64,000 bases of DNA from Chamaecrista fasciculata (taxonomy: Eukaryota > Streptophyta > Magnoliopsida > Fabales > Fabaceae): assembly GCA_003254925.1 (NCBI GenBank), contig QANZ01054729.1, positions 60,363-124,362 on the forward strand, given 5' to 3'. The position numbers and the translations under genes are program-made. Below, piece after piece: positions 1 through 11,235 of this stretch. The notes below the pieces were generated by a model. The model ran no database searches, was not told the DNA's origin, and saw nothing but the letters and a program-made list of their open reading frames with translations. The number at the start of each line of letters is the position of its first letter. Positions within the stretch are counted from its first letter, which is position 1.

Positions 1-510
1 AGATGGTTACTTGACTAAGTAGAAGAAAGTTTTTTCTTTTCATTAAAAGAGGAAAAAGGGAGGAGCTGGATATGTGAGTGTAACATATATGCCAAGAAAA
101 GACAGAAAAGGTGGACATAGTATAGGGAAAATCATCAATACTCTCAAGATTCCCTAATTTCATTGCATATCTCATTGTGAAACCTAAAAAAATATCAAAC
201 AGGAGAATGCCGTAGATAAATAAATTCTAGATATAGCCTCCATCAAAGCGAAAAAGAAAAGACAGGAACCAGTCTAAGAGCTATTTAGAAGTGGCTTATC
301 AGTCTTGTGAAAATCTTCACATCCATGGTTTATACTTGCAGGTTGCAGTCATTAGTGAAATTGAGTGGCTAAAACCTATCTAAGAATCAAATCCAGGTTT
401 CCAGATTAAATGTTCATTGATAAGTATTCTAAACATGCTTCTTGTATCTGAAAATATTAAAGGGAAACAGAAAAGAAAAATGATTTTGCAGCCAGCATAA
501 ACAGAATTAC
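1..510 (-). other. Intron 1 (part) of the UBP-like gene
   Basis: Minus-strand intron following the exon at 511-821. The donor GT is at 510-509 and reads GTAATTCTG on the minus strand. No further coding exon with MYND or protease motifs is visible before the left edge, so the acceptor must lie outside the window. The 86-codon open frame here is read-through of the exon's opposite phase and has no support. Confidence 0.55.
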
Positions 511-821
511 CAATATCTAACAGCCTTGCATCTGGAGCAGCGGGTTTTTGCTGGGGCAGAGCACCTAGCACACACATGAAGTCCATTCTTTGAAAAAGAC
601 ACGGGCTTAGAAAAAGACACGGGAACGGGAGAAATAACATCAGGAACGGCCATTTCTTCTACGCTGGTAGCTTCTTCAGCAGCCAGTTGTGCGAGTAAAG
701 TTATCCTATCTCTCTTTTTTGCAGCATCACTCCATTTTCCAAGCAAGAAGTAAGCAACCAAAGGAAGCACAACCAGAACCACAAACAGGGCAGGTACATC
801 AGATTCACGTGGTTCGAGCAT
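511..821 (-). CDS. Ubiquitin-specific protease with MYND finger, first coding exon (partial gene)
   Basis: Predicted deubiquitinase of the plant UBP15/16/17 group, which removes ubiquitin from target proteins; the C19 protease domain lies off the left edge. What is seen: the start MLEPRESDVPALF is followed at about residues 10-28 by a hydrophobic segment (ALFVVLVVLPLVAYFLL), an N-terminal membrane anchor typical of this group. A KKRDR basic patch and a low-complexity linker follow. The exon ends with the first half of a MYND zinc finger (HVCARCSAPAKTRCSRCKAVRY). The frame then runs into a stop only because it enters the intron: the minus strand reads TATTG then GTAATT, so the split codon becomes the next MYND cysteine after splicing. 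The family is known from homologues and the exon end is inferred. Which of UBP15, 16 or 17 it matches best cannot be decided from one exon. Confidence 0.8.
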
Positions 822-1990
822 GTCCCCACCAACTTACTCATGTCCAGCTCCGTCTCAAATCAATATTCAGAAAATGATCACCCAAAAGTCCACGTGAATG
901 ACATCTGGGTGACCAGTGACTTCAGGTGCAACACAAATCATTGGCCCACCATTCGAACCTATAGAAAGTTTCAGCTCCTTCAATTCCATGGAGTAAGGTT
1001 ACCCAAAACCAACAAAAAAACAAAAACAATTAAATGATCTCTCAATTTTCTGCACTGCTTTCATTAACTTGTCTAACTAGAATTGAACAAAGGAATACAA
1101 GCATGAAACTTGCAGATTGGGTACTTAACATGAAAAAGGAAATAATGAGAAAAGAATATAAGTTGAACTGAAACTAGAAAGACAAAGTCGAAAACTCCTA
1201 GCAGCATTTCTTCGTTAAGTACACCAACCAGTTACCTAGTAACCCCTATAAGATTTCTGACTTGCCAATTCTTCCAAATCAAGAAATTAATCATTCAACA
1301 AAGTCCAAAGAGGAAGAAGAAATTCAGAAATTTCTACCACAGTGATTCCCCAGGTCGGCAGGAAAAGGCAAAGCAAATAAGTAAATAAAATGTGAACATT
1401 ACATACAAGATGTCAACAGTCGAAGAGCAATGATTGCACATGAAAGAAAAAAAAAAGAAAAAAAGAAAAATTAATTAGCATACAAGAAACCTCTATATGC
1501 TTACCCATTATTCCAATTTTGAATTTAACTAACACCCATTGACGGCAAGCATCAAATTTCACAGTTCCAAAGAGAATGGGACAAGAAACAGCTAAGCCAC
1601 CGTAGACACAAAATTCAGCACCACAAACTTCTCTTCTCTCCGATTCAACACAACAGAAAGAAAAAGGAAAACAAAAAATAGCTCCAAGTTTTCGAAATGA
1701 ATGAGAGAAAAAAAAAACTATGGAAAGATAAAGCATTTCGAGTCCCAGATTCAAGTACAACAAAGTACAGGATAAAGCAAAGCAACGAGAGTCGAAAACT
1801 TTCAGCATACCTCATACAAAACAAGGAATCCTAAGCAAAAACGCTTGAGTATTTCGTCTCTCTTAGTTTTTTCTTCGTGCTGCTGCTTCTTCTTCTTCGA
1901 GATTCTTTGATTCCGAAGCTAGATTTCGTTCGAATAGTTTCTTCTTCTCTCAGCAGCGTCTACTTCACTTGAGAATTTCGCACCCTACAC
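822..1990 (-). promoter_or_regulatory. 5' leader of the UBP-like gene, probably with a leader intron
   Basis: Between the start codon and about 1990 there is no coding frame of note. At 1811-1985 the minus strand is a pyrimidine- and CTT-rich leader-like stretch ending in TATGAG then GTATGCTG, a good donor near 1808. This suggests a non-coding first exon and a leader intron of about 1 kb. The 131-codon frame at 1413-1808 shows no family features and is probably chance. An acceptor just before 821 is not clear, so the structure is tentative. Confidence 0.4.
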
Positions 1991-2073
1991 ACTACTTTTT
2001 TTTTTTTTTAACATTTGGGATTTCTAAGATCTCATCGCTCAGACCCAAAAGAGGGTTACTCAATCTTCAGCCG

Positions 2074-2084
2074 TACACGTGGCG
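2074..2084. promoter_or_regulatory. G-box / ABRE-like element
   Basis: The palindrome CACGTG (2076-2081) sits in TACACGTGGCG, about 100 bp upstream of the proposed transcription start of the minus-strand UBP-like gene. ACGTGGC is the core bound by plant bZIP/bHLH factors. Function is inferred from position only. Confidence 0.35.
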
Positions 2085-2169
2085 AGGGATTACTTGGTAG
2101 AAAGTGTATAATGGTGGACCCTACGGTATGGAATATGGTGAAAGATAAGAATTATTAGATTTACGAGTA

Positions 2170-3270
2170 AGCTAGTATAAATTTTATTTTGATGCAATGG
2201 TCAAACTAGATATATATTTTTGTGTCAAAATTTACCTCTTGATTTATTTTTTAGAATATTTAAATTAATCTTATATATTTTTATAGTGATTTGTTTTTGT
2301 CTTAAATTAGTAAATATAATCATATCTATCCATATCTCATTTTAAGTTTAAACGTGACAACTAAAGAGTTTTTTTTGACACGTACTTCACAAACTAATTA
2401 CAACTATATATATTTTTGTGTATAAAATTTATTTTGATGTAATGGTCAAACTAGATATATATTTTTGTGTCAAATTTTACCTCGTCATTTATATTGATTT
2501 TATATGTTTTTTTAGTGCTTTATTGTGGTCCTAATTAGTAAATATAGTTATATCTACATCGTTTTAAATTAAAATGTGATGAGTCTAAACTTTAGAATTA
2601 TGAGTTCTTTTTTACATGTACTTCAAAATCTAGTTAAAGCTACTAACAAATGAAATTAAATTGAGTTCAGAAAGTAGGCCACATGTTTCATAATCAAATA
2701 AACGAAGTTGGTCATATCTCTCTTGTTTCAAGTTTCAATGTGACGATTTTGAAGCTAAGAGTTACTCTCGACGTGTTTTTCTTTGTCTAGTTGAGACTGT
2801 TAACAAATGAAATCAAGTCGAGCCCCGAAAGTGGGTTTGAAACTAATTTTTCACCTTTTGGTCTTAAACTCACTTTTCTAACCCGATTTGACCTAATTTA
2901 TTAATAATACCAACTAATCCAAAAAAAAAGGACTCGCTAAGAGTTACTCATAGTTCTAAACTCATTGTATTTAAACTTGGAAAAAGAAATATACAACCAA
3001 CTTCATTGTTTAACCATGAAAGAAGTGGTTCATTTTTCAGGCTCAATTTGACTTTATTTGTTAAGAGTTCTAACTGGATAGATAATTACTTGTCAAAAGT
3101 AACTCGTAACTCATTCGAATTTGGAACAAGAGAGCTATGACTATATTGAGAAGTTTAGGACCAAAATGAACAACTATAAAAATATATAGAACTAATTTAA
3201 ATATTTTAAAAAATAAAAGATCAAAATAAATTTTAACAAAGATATAGAGCCAATTTGAACACTCCACATT
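2170..3270. mobile_element. Degenerate MITE of the 'GGTCCTAAAT' family with an internal tandem duplication
   Basis: The left part is a direct tandem duplication: the segment at about 2176-2420 recurs at about 2424-2640, sharing TGGTCAAACTAGATATATAT and following sequence. The right end (about 3140-3245) is an inverted copy of the left terminal region (TTTAAATTAATC...TATATTTTTATAG against its complement). The middle carries the family's core (strings like 'gtttcaagtttcaatgtgacg' and 'ctcgacgtg') that also appears at 14.7, 16.4, 35.8 and 52.3 kb. No clean target duplication was found. Confidence 0.5.
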
Positions 3271-3895
3271 TTATTTTTATCTCTAGCTACAGATTTGAGA
3301 TTATATCAAAATTAGCTTTTATTTACATAATCTATTCCATATTTTTGATGAGGCTACAATTTTCGGGTAACAGAACAGGTGACAGAGTTGGACAACCTCA
3401 GGAAAGAAGGATGAACCTACAAGAGGAAATTGAGGGTATATGCACTTTGATGTCTAAGAGAGTAAGTGTCCGTATAGAGTAATGAGAAAATATTGTGTAA
3501 ACTAAGTTTAGGAATGAGAAAGTGTATACCTTAATTATGGAACCGAGACTTATTTATAAACGTCTGGGAAAATAAGGAAATTGTTATCTTGAAGGCCAAG
3601 TCGAGGTGGTTGTTATGACAGTTATAAGGCAGTTGAGCCAGATAGTTAGATAAGATAAATCCGCTGGAGAGAAATGACCATTAGAGATCGTTAAGGGGAC
3701 TACTCATAGGGGATGCCTTATCGATTTCTATAATATTATTTTCTTTTAATTTATGAAATTTTAAAATATAAAAAAGTTGTATATAAAAATAAGTACTTGT
3801 ATTAAAAAAAATATAGTACAAATTGAACATCTTGTTATTAGATTTGAATTGAGATCTGAATTTTTTCTTTTGAGTAATGAACAAGGCCTAACAAA
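3271..3895. other. Intergenic, no gene recognised
   Basis: AT-rich sequence left of the LINE. Around 3350-3700 it is less AT-biased and includes a TATA-like ACTTATTTATAAACG near 3550, resembling a decayed LTR or promoter. I found no second copy and no terminal structure. The 3' tail of the adjacent LINE is not obvious here. Confidence 0.4.
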
Positions 3896-6454
3896 TTACA
3901 CAACATTAAGATTAAAAACAGGGGAGGGGAAATTTCGTAAAATAAATTGGAAGTGAAATTGATGCTGCACTGCGCTAATTTTGTAGTTGTTGGCGAGGCA
4001 AATGTTGGTGATGTCCTGAACTATGGTCTCCTCTTTGTAGTTGCCATGAAATGGGTTGATAAGCTCTGGGTAGACCTTTTGTAGGTGTCCATGGATTGAC
4101 TGGATACCTTTTGCCTGGAGGTTGAGCAGGCATTCACGGATCCCATAAATAACAGTTCTTCTTATCCGACTAGTGCTATCTTCTTGGTAAGTAAAAAATA
4201 AGTAGGCTGTTCCAGAGTTGATGTAGAGAGCGCCAAAGGAGTTCTTCTTCATCTTCTTGTCCTTCCACCATGTAAAGTATACATTCCTTGTGTGATCAGT
4301 TGTGTGTGAGGCGGTCGGGTTGTCTGGCTTGTGCCTAGCGGGATTTTTTCTTTCCGAAAGCTTTCGAATATCCATGATTTGTCTATTGTAAATTCTCATC
4401 GTCTCCCATGTCTTCCACACCTCCTCGCTGGAAATTGACTGATGTTGAAATCTGACTTGATTGCGGTGGGAGTAAAGTGCCCAGGCAAAGATGAGGATGT
4501 CCGTAAGGAGTTCTTTGTCATGGTCGTTATGCTCGCAGTTGTTAAGGAGTGAGCCAAGCCATTGGCGGAAACCGTTGAGGGCCGCAATGCACGGTCTTAT
4601 GCTAAGGGCTGAGCCTAGCCATGTCCGGCGTGCAAAGGTGCATGTTAAGAAAAGATGATCATCGTCTTCAGTTGTGTCACACCCAAAAGTACATTGGCCA
4701 TCAATCTTGAAATTCTTCGCAAGTAGATTTGCTCCAAGCGGCAGTGCGTTGTTGAGACAACGCCACCCAAAAAGTAAGACTTTAGGGGGACATTGTAGTT
4801 TCCAAAAAATTTCCCATTTGAAATGTGTAATACACTCATCCTTAACCAGGCTTAAATATTCCTTACGAGCATTATAATGCCCGTCTGTGGACTTCTTCCA
4901 AACTAATCTGTCTTGGATGCCTGTTTTGGAGATGGGCATTTGCAGAATGGCGGAGATCTTGTCATTGTGGTAATATTTGGCAAGTTGGTTGGTATCCCAA
5001 TTTCCATTGTCATCAAAGAGGGAGCTTATGACGACGTCATCATTGGTATTTACGTCGGGCGGGACCCATTGTCTGCTATGTAGCCGAATATTTTGTCCAT
5101 TCCCGATGCGCCATTCACAATCTTCTAAAATTTGATTTAGTCTTTTGCAGATTGGTCGTGCCAGTGGAGATGCCGTAGAATCACAGTGGAAAATGTTGCT
5201 AGTGTCATTCTTACAATATTTTCCATAGAAAACCCTTGAAAGAAGACTCTGGCGATTGGAAATAATACGCCATGCTTGTCTGCCAATTAACGCATCATTG
5301 AATTCCTTCATTCTCATAATGCCTAGGCCTCCTTGATTCCTAGGACGACAAACTTGGGGCCAGGATTTCATGTGGGGCGAGTTTTTGCCTTGACTGCTTC
5401 CCCAGAAGAAGTTGCTAATGACCATATCACACTTGTGCGCTTCAATTTCGGATAGACTAAAATATGAAAGGTGATAAAGGGGAAGGGAGGAGAGGACAGA
5501 CTTGATGAGAACAACTCGGGCAGCCTGGGATAAGAGAATTGACTTCCATCCTTGAAGTCTGTCCTGAAGCTTTTCCATGATGATTTCGAAAATCTTTCTG
5601 CTTCGGGGAGCCTCGTCAATGTGGCTTCCCAGGTATTTGGAGAATCTATTCACTCTCTGAAAGCCACAAGTTTTGATTATCGTTTTCCTTAGTCTGTTGG
5701 CACAATTGGGGCTAAAAGTGATCTCTGATTTGACTGGGTTGATAGTTAGACCCGAAGATGCTTCGAAGCGCTTGAAAATGTCCCCAAATTCGGAAATAGA
5801 ATCGGTGTCCGCTTTGAGGAAGAGCAGGATGTCGTCAGCATAGATAAGATGATTGATGGCCGGTGCTCCACGGGCAACTTTGATGCCTTTGATCTTCGAA
5901 TCTTGGCATTTGATTAGAAGACCTGACAGTACGTTCATACAAAGTATGAAGAGATAAGGGGAGATTGGATCACCTTGTCTTAAACCTGCTTTTGGGAGGA
6001 ATTGTTCAGAGCATCCACCATTTACCTGGACCCTGAAGGAAGTTGTTGTTACACACTGCATGATGAGCTCCACCCATATCGGTGGGAATTTCATATAAAT
6101 CAAGAGGTCCTGAAGGAACTCCCAGGAGATTTTGTCGTAAGCCTTTTGCAGATCAATTTTGATGCTGGCCCATCCCGTTTTGCCCTTCTTGTGTCTTCTT
6201 ATATATCGGAGTACTTCATGAGCAATTAAGATGTTATCCGTAATAGACCGACCCTTGGCAAAGGCATTCTGGAATGGAGAGATGAGTTCCTGCATAATTT
6301 TTTGTAGCCGATTTGTGAGGACTTTGGAAATGATTTTGTAACTTACATTACATAGACTAATAGGTCTGTAGTCTTTGCAGCTTTGCTGTTCATTTCCTTT
6401 AGGTATAAGGACAATTATGGATTGGTTCAATTCTTTCAGCATAATTATATCCAT
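3896..6454 (-). mobile_element. LINE (L1-type non-LTR retrotransposon), 5'-truncated, intact RT frame
   Basis: One uninterrupted frame of 852 codons. It begins inside the reverse transcriptase domain (LNQSIIVLIPK, then KDYRPISLCNVSYKIISKVL). Catalytic features are present: D101 in IKIDLQKAYDKIS, the RQGDP motif at 159-163 and YADD at 205-208. A zf-RVT-like region follows at about 500-590 (FGWRCLNNALPLG ... CTFGC ... HLFLTC). The C-terminal 130 residues resemble an RNase H-like tail without a recognisable catalytic DEDD set. The family's usual N-terminal AP endonuclease (about 450 residues) and the first RT motifs are missing, the expected result of 5' truncation on insertion. Upstream of 6454 no coding similarity continues. 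The open frame suggests a young copy. Mobility in cis is not expected. Confidence 0.88.
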
Positions 6455-6528
6455 TGATGTAATTTAATGATGAAAAATAATAAAAAAAATAATAAATTTT
6501 TTAACCAATCACAACTGTGTATGGAGTC

Positions 6529-6668
6529 ACACCACTACTTACATACAACTAACTCTTCCACGTGTCATTATTTTATTGGCTCATGACCCATTACATCCAC
6601 ACCACTACTTACATACAACTAACTCTTCCACGTGTCATTATTTTATTGGCTCATGACCCATTACATCC
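6529..6668. repeat. Perfect 70-bp tandem duplication with a G-box-like core
   Basis: Positions 6529-6598 and 6599-6668 are identical by eye. Each copy contains CCACGTGTCA, an ABRE/G-box-like core, and the motif TTATTGGCTCATGACCCATT. The duplication lies just upstream of the truncated 5' end of the LINE. Confidence 0.85.
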
Positions 6669-6933
6669 CATGTCAAGAATCAAACTTTGCATTATAGTCT
6701 AACTTAAAATAAATTAACACATTCATTTTTCGTTTAAGTCAAGATATCCATTGTTGGGAGTAGTAACTAATCCCTTCACCATAATTCATTTATCAAAATG
6801 TAAAGGCCAAAGTCCTATTTTGGTCCCTCAGTTATGCTCAATGTTCTAAATTGGTCCTTCAGTTATTTTTCGTTCCATATTGGTCCCTCAGTTTTCCAAA
6901 ACTTGTCACAGTTGGTCCCTCAAACGTTTTCCA

Positions 6934-9122
6934 TATTGGAGATTATAGAACGAGCGCAGCGGAAAAAGGTGAAATTTAAAATTTTTACAAAACCTATAAT
7001 CTCCTCCACGAGATCCACTACATGTGTTTATACCAGTGAGATGAGATGTTTACCTATATCAGAGAATGCTGAATGATTGCAATTTCCGAGAAGTCCACAG
7101 ACTTGTGTCCTTCCTCTGCCGGTGATCCACACGAACAGTTTGGCAGATACTCAGGTGCTAGCCTTCGATCTCTTCTCCAAGAGATCACGGGAACCGATCT
7201 ACAATCTTGAATCTTCAAGAACACTTCTTGAAAACTCCAAGATTTGGTGGCGCAGAACCAAGAATCAAATTCTTGGCCACACACTCTAGGGTTTGGCGCC
7301 TCTCTCTCTTCCTCACACAGAAATCGCCTCTAAACCCTAGGTTTAGGGTTAGTCGAACTTTCCCTATTTCCTCTAGAGTTATGCGCCTATTTCTCTATTT
7401 CTCTCAGAACAGGCGACTTATCTCATATCTCTAAGGCTAGGCAAGTTGTGTGAGTATTTATAGAGTCTCATTCCTAACTCATGAAAATAGGGAATTATAA
7501 TCATGAAAATAGGAATTAATAATCTTGATTATAAGATTACACTAATATTATAATTCAAAATTAAAAGGCAATTTAAATTTAAATTTCAAGATCAAATCTT
7601 GAAACTTAAATCTTGAATGTCCACTTCCCATTGGTTGGAATGAGTCAGGAGGATTTGAATTCTTAATTAAAATATTACATTAATATCTTTATTTAAAATT
7701 CAAAGTGCATTCTTGAAACTCAAAATGCAAGATCAAATCTTGCATTTGGATATCCAAGAATGCGCCACCCTCCATTATCTTTTATAGGAATTTAATAAAT
7801 AAGATAACAATCCTAACTCTTAGAAAGTTATAACCAACTTATTATTATCCTTAACAAATTGAATTAAAATATTACCCTAATATCTTAATTCAAATTTGAA
7901 TCTTGAATTCAAATTTAAATCTTGAATTCAAATTAACAAAATCACATTTCATTAATTAATTCAAGAGTGAGGCGCCACCCTCCTCTTATTATCTTCCAAT
8001 ATTAGAGAATTTAATAAATCAATAATCCCCTAACTTTTAGGAGACTTTGTCAATTCATTATTCCCTAATATTTTAAATAGCAACTCAATTGTAAATAGAT
8101 TAATCAAATTAACTATTTAACAATTAATATATTTAAACTTGTCTAACAAATTTAAATATCACAAATGTAGATCTTATTTAAGACAAGACTTCATATCCTA
8201 AGACATTCAACTATGTCTTAAACTGTGCCACTAAAGTGACTCACGAATTAAACCCTAATTCGTGTCCCATTACAGTATCTTGATCCTGCTCATGTATGAC
8301 CCAGCAGGCCTCACGTGAAATTAGCAACAAGCCATCTCTATGACTCATAAGTCGAGAGCGGACTCTAGCAAGCCATCACGACTACCCAAAACACGTGAGT
8401 TATCGTTTTAACATTAACGACTTAACCTCAGTACCACCTTGTCATAATCCCTATTGTCACACAATATTTTGGTCATGGATAAGGCATGGGAAAGTCATCC
8501 TTTAATCCAAACCATAACTTTCTCGATTCCTTGAGTTAGTCTCATTTCCCTGTGTGGCCACACATTCCTTGGACAGACTCATCGAGGGGCCCAATTAAAT
8601 ATCTCTCAACTTAATGAGGGGCAGAATTCCTTCCTGGTCAACCACATTCCTCAGCACGGCAAACAACTAAACCCGTACCTAGCCTGTATGGCTACCCTGT
8701 TACGGGCAACGTTCGACTAGGCCAAAGTTCAGCATCTACAACGTCGGAATAGTCAAGACCTCAGGTCTAAGGGCATCGTGACAAGTGTACAAGAGAGGCT
8801 AGCTCATGACTAAACCCATGCAGGACTCTCCGGGTCAGTCCAGCAACTTGTAACCCATTACATAATTGCACCATGACTCTCGAGAAGCATCACATGTGTG
8901 TATCTCTATACATCGAAGTCATGCTGGTCTTAGTTCATTCACGCTCCCACGTGAATAATCGACCAGGGACAATTTAGAATAATTATCACATAATTAATCA
9001 AGGATTGTTATCATAGTAAACATGCTAATAATATGATAACGACATAATTTATCATTCATAAATCAGTCAAACAATATGTTCATACATATAAAATGATTGG
9101 CCCTAGGGCACAATCTCCATCA
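6934..9122 (-). mobile_element. Solo LTR, copia-like, with 5-bp target duplication
   Basis: The segment is bounded by the direct 5-mer TTCCA at 6929-6933 and 9123-9127. On the minus strand it begins TGATGGAGATTGTGCCC and ends AATCTCCAATA, so one terminal dinucleotide has mutated from CA. A minus-strand TATA box, TATAAATA, lies at 7455-7462 with TATAAATACTCACAC context, as expected inside an LTR at the U3/R boundary. No internal region, primer-binding site or second LTR is present, so this is the product of LTR-LTR recombination. Removing it and one TTCCA restores an uninterrupted MITE arm that matches the copy at 10.28 kb. The copia assignment rests on the end sequences I recognise. Confidence 0.8.
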
Positions 9123-9276
9123 TTCCATCCATTTTTCCGTTAAAAAAGGGGAAAAATAGACTTTCAACCCCCAAAAGTTTTATTTTCTTATATTAAGGTC
9201 TTTTTCTTTTTATAATAGGATGAAAACATAAGAAAAAGAAATAAATTAAGACTTTAACTTAATTTGCCCAAAAGTT

Positions 9277-9282
<6 letters not shown>

Positions 9283-9358
<76 letters not shown>

Positions 9359-9371
9359 GTCTCTCTCTCTG
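9283..9371. repeat. (CT)n microsatellite
   Basis: About 35 CT units with two CTGTCTCTGT interruptions near the right end. It is the left half of an inverted pair with the GA tract at 9747-9782, inside the MITE. The 145-codon Ser/Leu-rich frame here is an artefact of the repeat. Confidence 0.9.
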
Positions 9372-9742
9372 TACATTCTAACAACACCAACTCGAGCTCT
9401 TATGTGCGATTCCGAACATGACGGAAGCAATCAAGGATCATCCATTGACGGAAATTTCAGAAAGAGAGAGGAAGAAATATTCGGGCGCCGAAATGCGCAC
9501 AAGGAGCTTCAAATGGAATCCATCAAGCGCAAGCTCTTCCAGTTCTCTGCATCCTTCTACATCTTCCACGGTCTCTTCTTGACGCTACTGTTCACATTGT
9601 CGGCGAGATCGGAATCCGGATTTGGAGCTTGCCAGCAATGGTGGATTCCGACGACGATGAAGATCCTCGATTGCTTTCGCCATGTTCGGAATTGCACATA
9701 AGAGCTTGAGCGTGGAGATCAAATGGAAGCCATGTTCGGAAT

Positions 9743-9746
<4 letters not shown>

Positions 9747-9782
<36 letters not shown>
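9747..9782. repeat. (GA)n microsatellite
   Basis: About 18 GA units forming the inverse of the CT tract at 9283-9371. The flanks (AAGTTGATTTTTTGGGC against GCCCAAAAGTTCAACTT) are inverted too. Confidence 0.85.
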
Positions 9783-9788
<6 letters not shown>

Positions 9789-10279
9789 ATTTTTTGGGCA
9801 AATTAAGTTAAAGTCTTAATTTATTTTCTTTTCTTACGTTTTGATCCTATTATAAAAAGAAAAAGACCTTAATATAAGAAAATAAAACTTTTGGGGGTTG
9901 AAAGTCTATTTTTCCCTTTTTTTTAACGGAAAAATGGATGGAAAACGTTTGAGGGACCAACTGTGACAAGTTTTGGAAAACTAAGGGACCAAAATAGGAC
10001 TTTGACCTAATAAATATATAAACACGGTTATACGTCCCTTTCGCAAGATTTTTTCAAAATCAAATGTGCAGAGCCCAAGCAACTTTCATTAATGAAATTT
10101 AATAGATAAAATGTCTCTAATCTCCAAAGGATATATATGTGTATATATATAGATGATTAACATTACAACGTCATCTCCAGCCATTAAAAGATGATTAAGT
10201 ACGCCTCATCCAATTTTTCCACTGTTTCGCTAATATAGTAATATATGATTCTTTTTGAAATAGAAAAAAAATTGATATA

Positions 10280-10915
10280 GGCCAAAGTCCTATTTTGGTC
10301 CCCAGTTATGTTTAGTGTTCCAAATTAGTCCCTCAGTTATTTTCGTTCCATATTGGTCCTCCAGTTATGCAAAACTTGGCAAAGTTGGTCCTTCTAACAG
10401 TTTCCATCCATTTTTCCGTTAAAAAAAAAGACAAAATTGATTTTTCACTCCTAAAAGCTTGAATTTTTTACATCAATGACCTTTTCCTCTATAATAGAAC
10501 CAAAATGTAAGATAAAAGAAATAACTTGGGTTTTAGTTTATTTCACACCAAAATAAAAATAATCTATCTCTCTCGCCGGAGATGGGACGGCAGAAACGTC
10601 TGGGCATCCTTCATCCTTAATCGAAGGGGGAGAGAGAGAGAGAGGGGTTAGTCTTTTTTTTTTGTGTAAAATAAACTAAAAACCCCAACTTATTTCTTCT
10701 TTCATACATTTTGGTTCTATTATGGAGAAAAAGGTCTTTAATGCAAAAAAATTAAACTTTTAGGAGTGAAAAATCAATTTTGTCTTTTTTTTTTAACGGA
10801 AAAATGGATGGAAACTGTTACAGGGACCAACTTTGCCAATTTTGCATAACTGGGGGACCAATATGGAACGAAAAATAATTGGGGAACTAATTTGGAACAC
10901 TAAGCATAACTGGGT
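10280..10915. mobile_element. Long-TIR MITE (copy 2 of the same family)
   Basis: It starts GGCCAAAGTCCTATTTTGG, as copy 1 does at 6805. The inverted arm at about 10735-10910 lacks the last 20-25 bp. Shared internal markers are the 'ccatccatttttccgttaaaaaa' arm region and a CT/GA pair near 10561-10650. This uninterrupted copy shows what the insertion site of the solo LTR at 6934 looked like. Confidence 0.75.
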
Positions 10916-11047
10916 ATGTTTTTTTTGGTGAAACTATGAGTTCTTCTATAACTTTGGCCAAGTATAAACGACTTATCACAGAAATTAACACATTCATTTA
11001 AATCAACTGAGTATGTTTTTTGGTGAAACTATGAGTTCTTCTATAAC
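10914..11047. repeat. Short direct duplication
   Basis: The stretch from GTATGTTTT through GGTGAAACTATGAGTTCTTC to TATAAC occurs at 10914-10952 and again at 11011-11047, differing in T-run length. The 60-bp spacer is AT-rich. Confidence 0.7.
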
Positions 11048-11235
11048 CTCATTCGAATTGCGAAGTGAATAATTTAAAACTCTTCAATTATTGAGATTGA
11101 ACAATAATTTTTTTATTTAAGTTATAGTTCTTCAACTATTACACCAAATCATTATTAATATCAATGAGGATTTTGATCGGTATTGAAAAATTAGTGAAAG
11201 GAATATGGGCCGTTTGACGAGGGTGATGTGTAATG

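Larger units (their letters stand above)
6805..10007. mobile_element. Long-TIR MITE (copy 1), split by a solo LTR
   Basis: The left arm (6805-6933) starts GGCCAAAGTCCTATTTTGG. The right arm (about 9880-10007) is its inverse and ends CCAAAATAGGACTTTGACC. The element is interrupted at 6934-9122 by a solo LTR. Without it the MITE would be about 1 kb and strongly palindromic. Inner arms carry opposed CT and GA microsatellites (about 9283-9370 and 9747-9782). A second copy lies at 10280-10915. Flanking 9-mers do not match, so the target duplication has decayed. The similarity to 9-bp-duplicating elements elsewhere in the window suggests Mutator type. Confidence 0.75.

Noticed and set aside
5368..6229. 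Small frames on both strands within 3896-6454
   Set aside because: Shadows of the LINE RT frame.
7331..7352. Interstitial telomere repeat (TAAACCCTAGGTTTAGGG)
   Set aside because: Only two inverted TTTAGGG-like units inside an LTR; no array.
9264..9801. Ser/Leu-rich small proteins on both strands
   Set aside because: They are translations of the CT/GA microsatellites.
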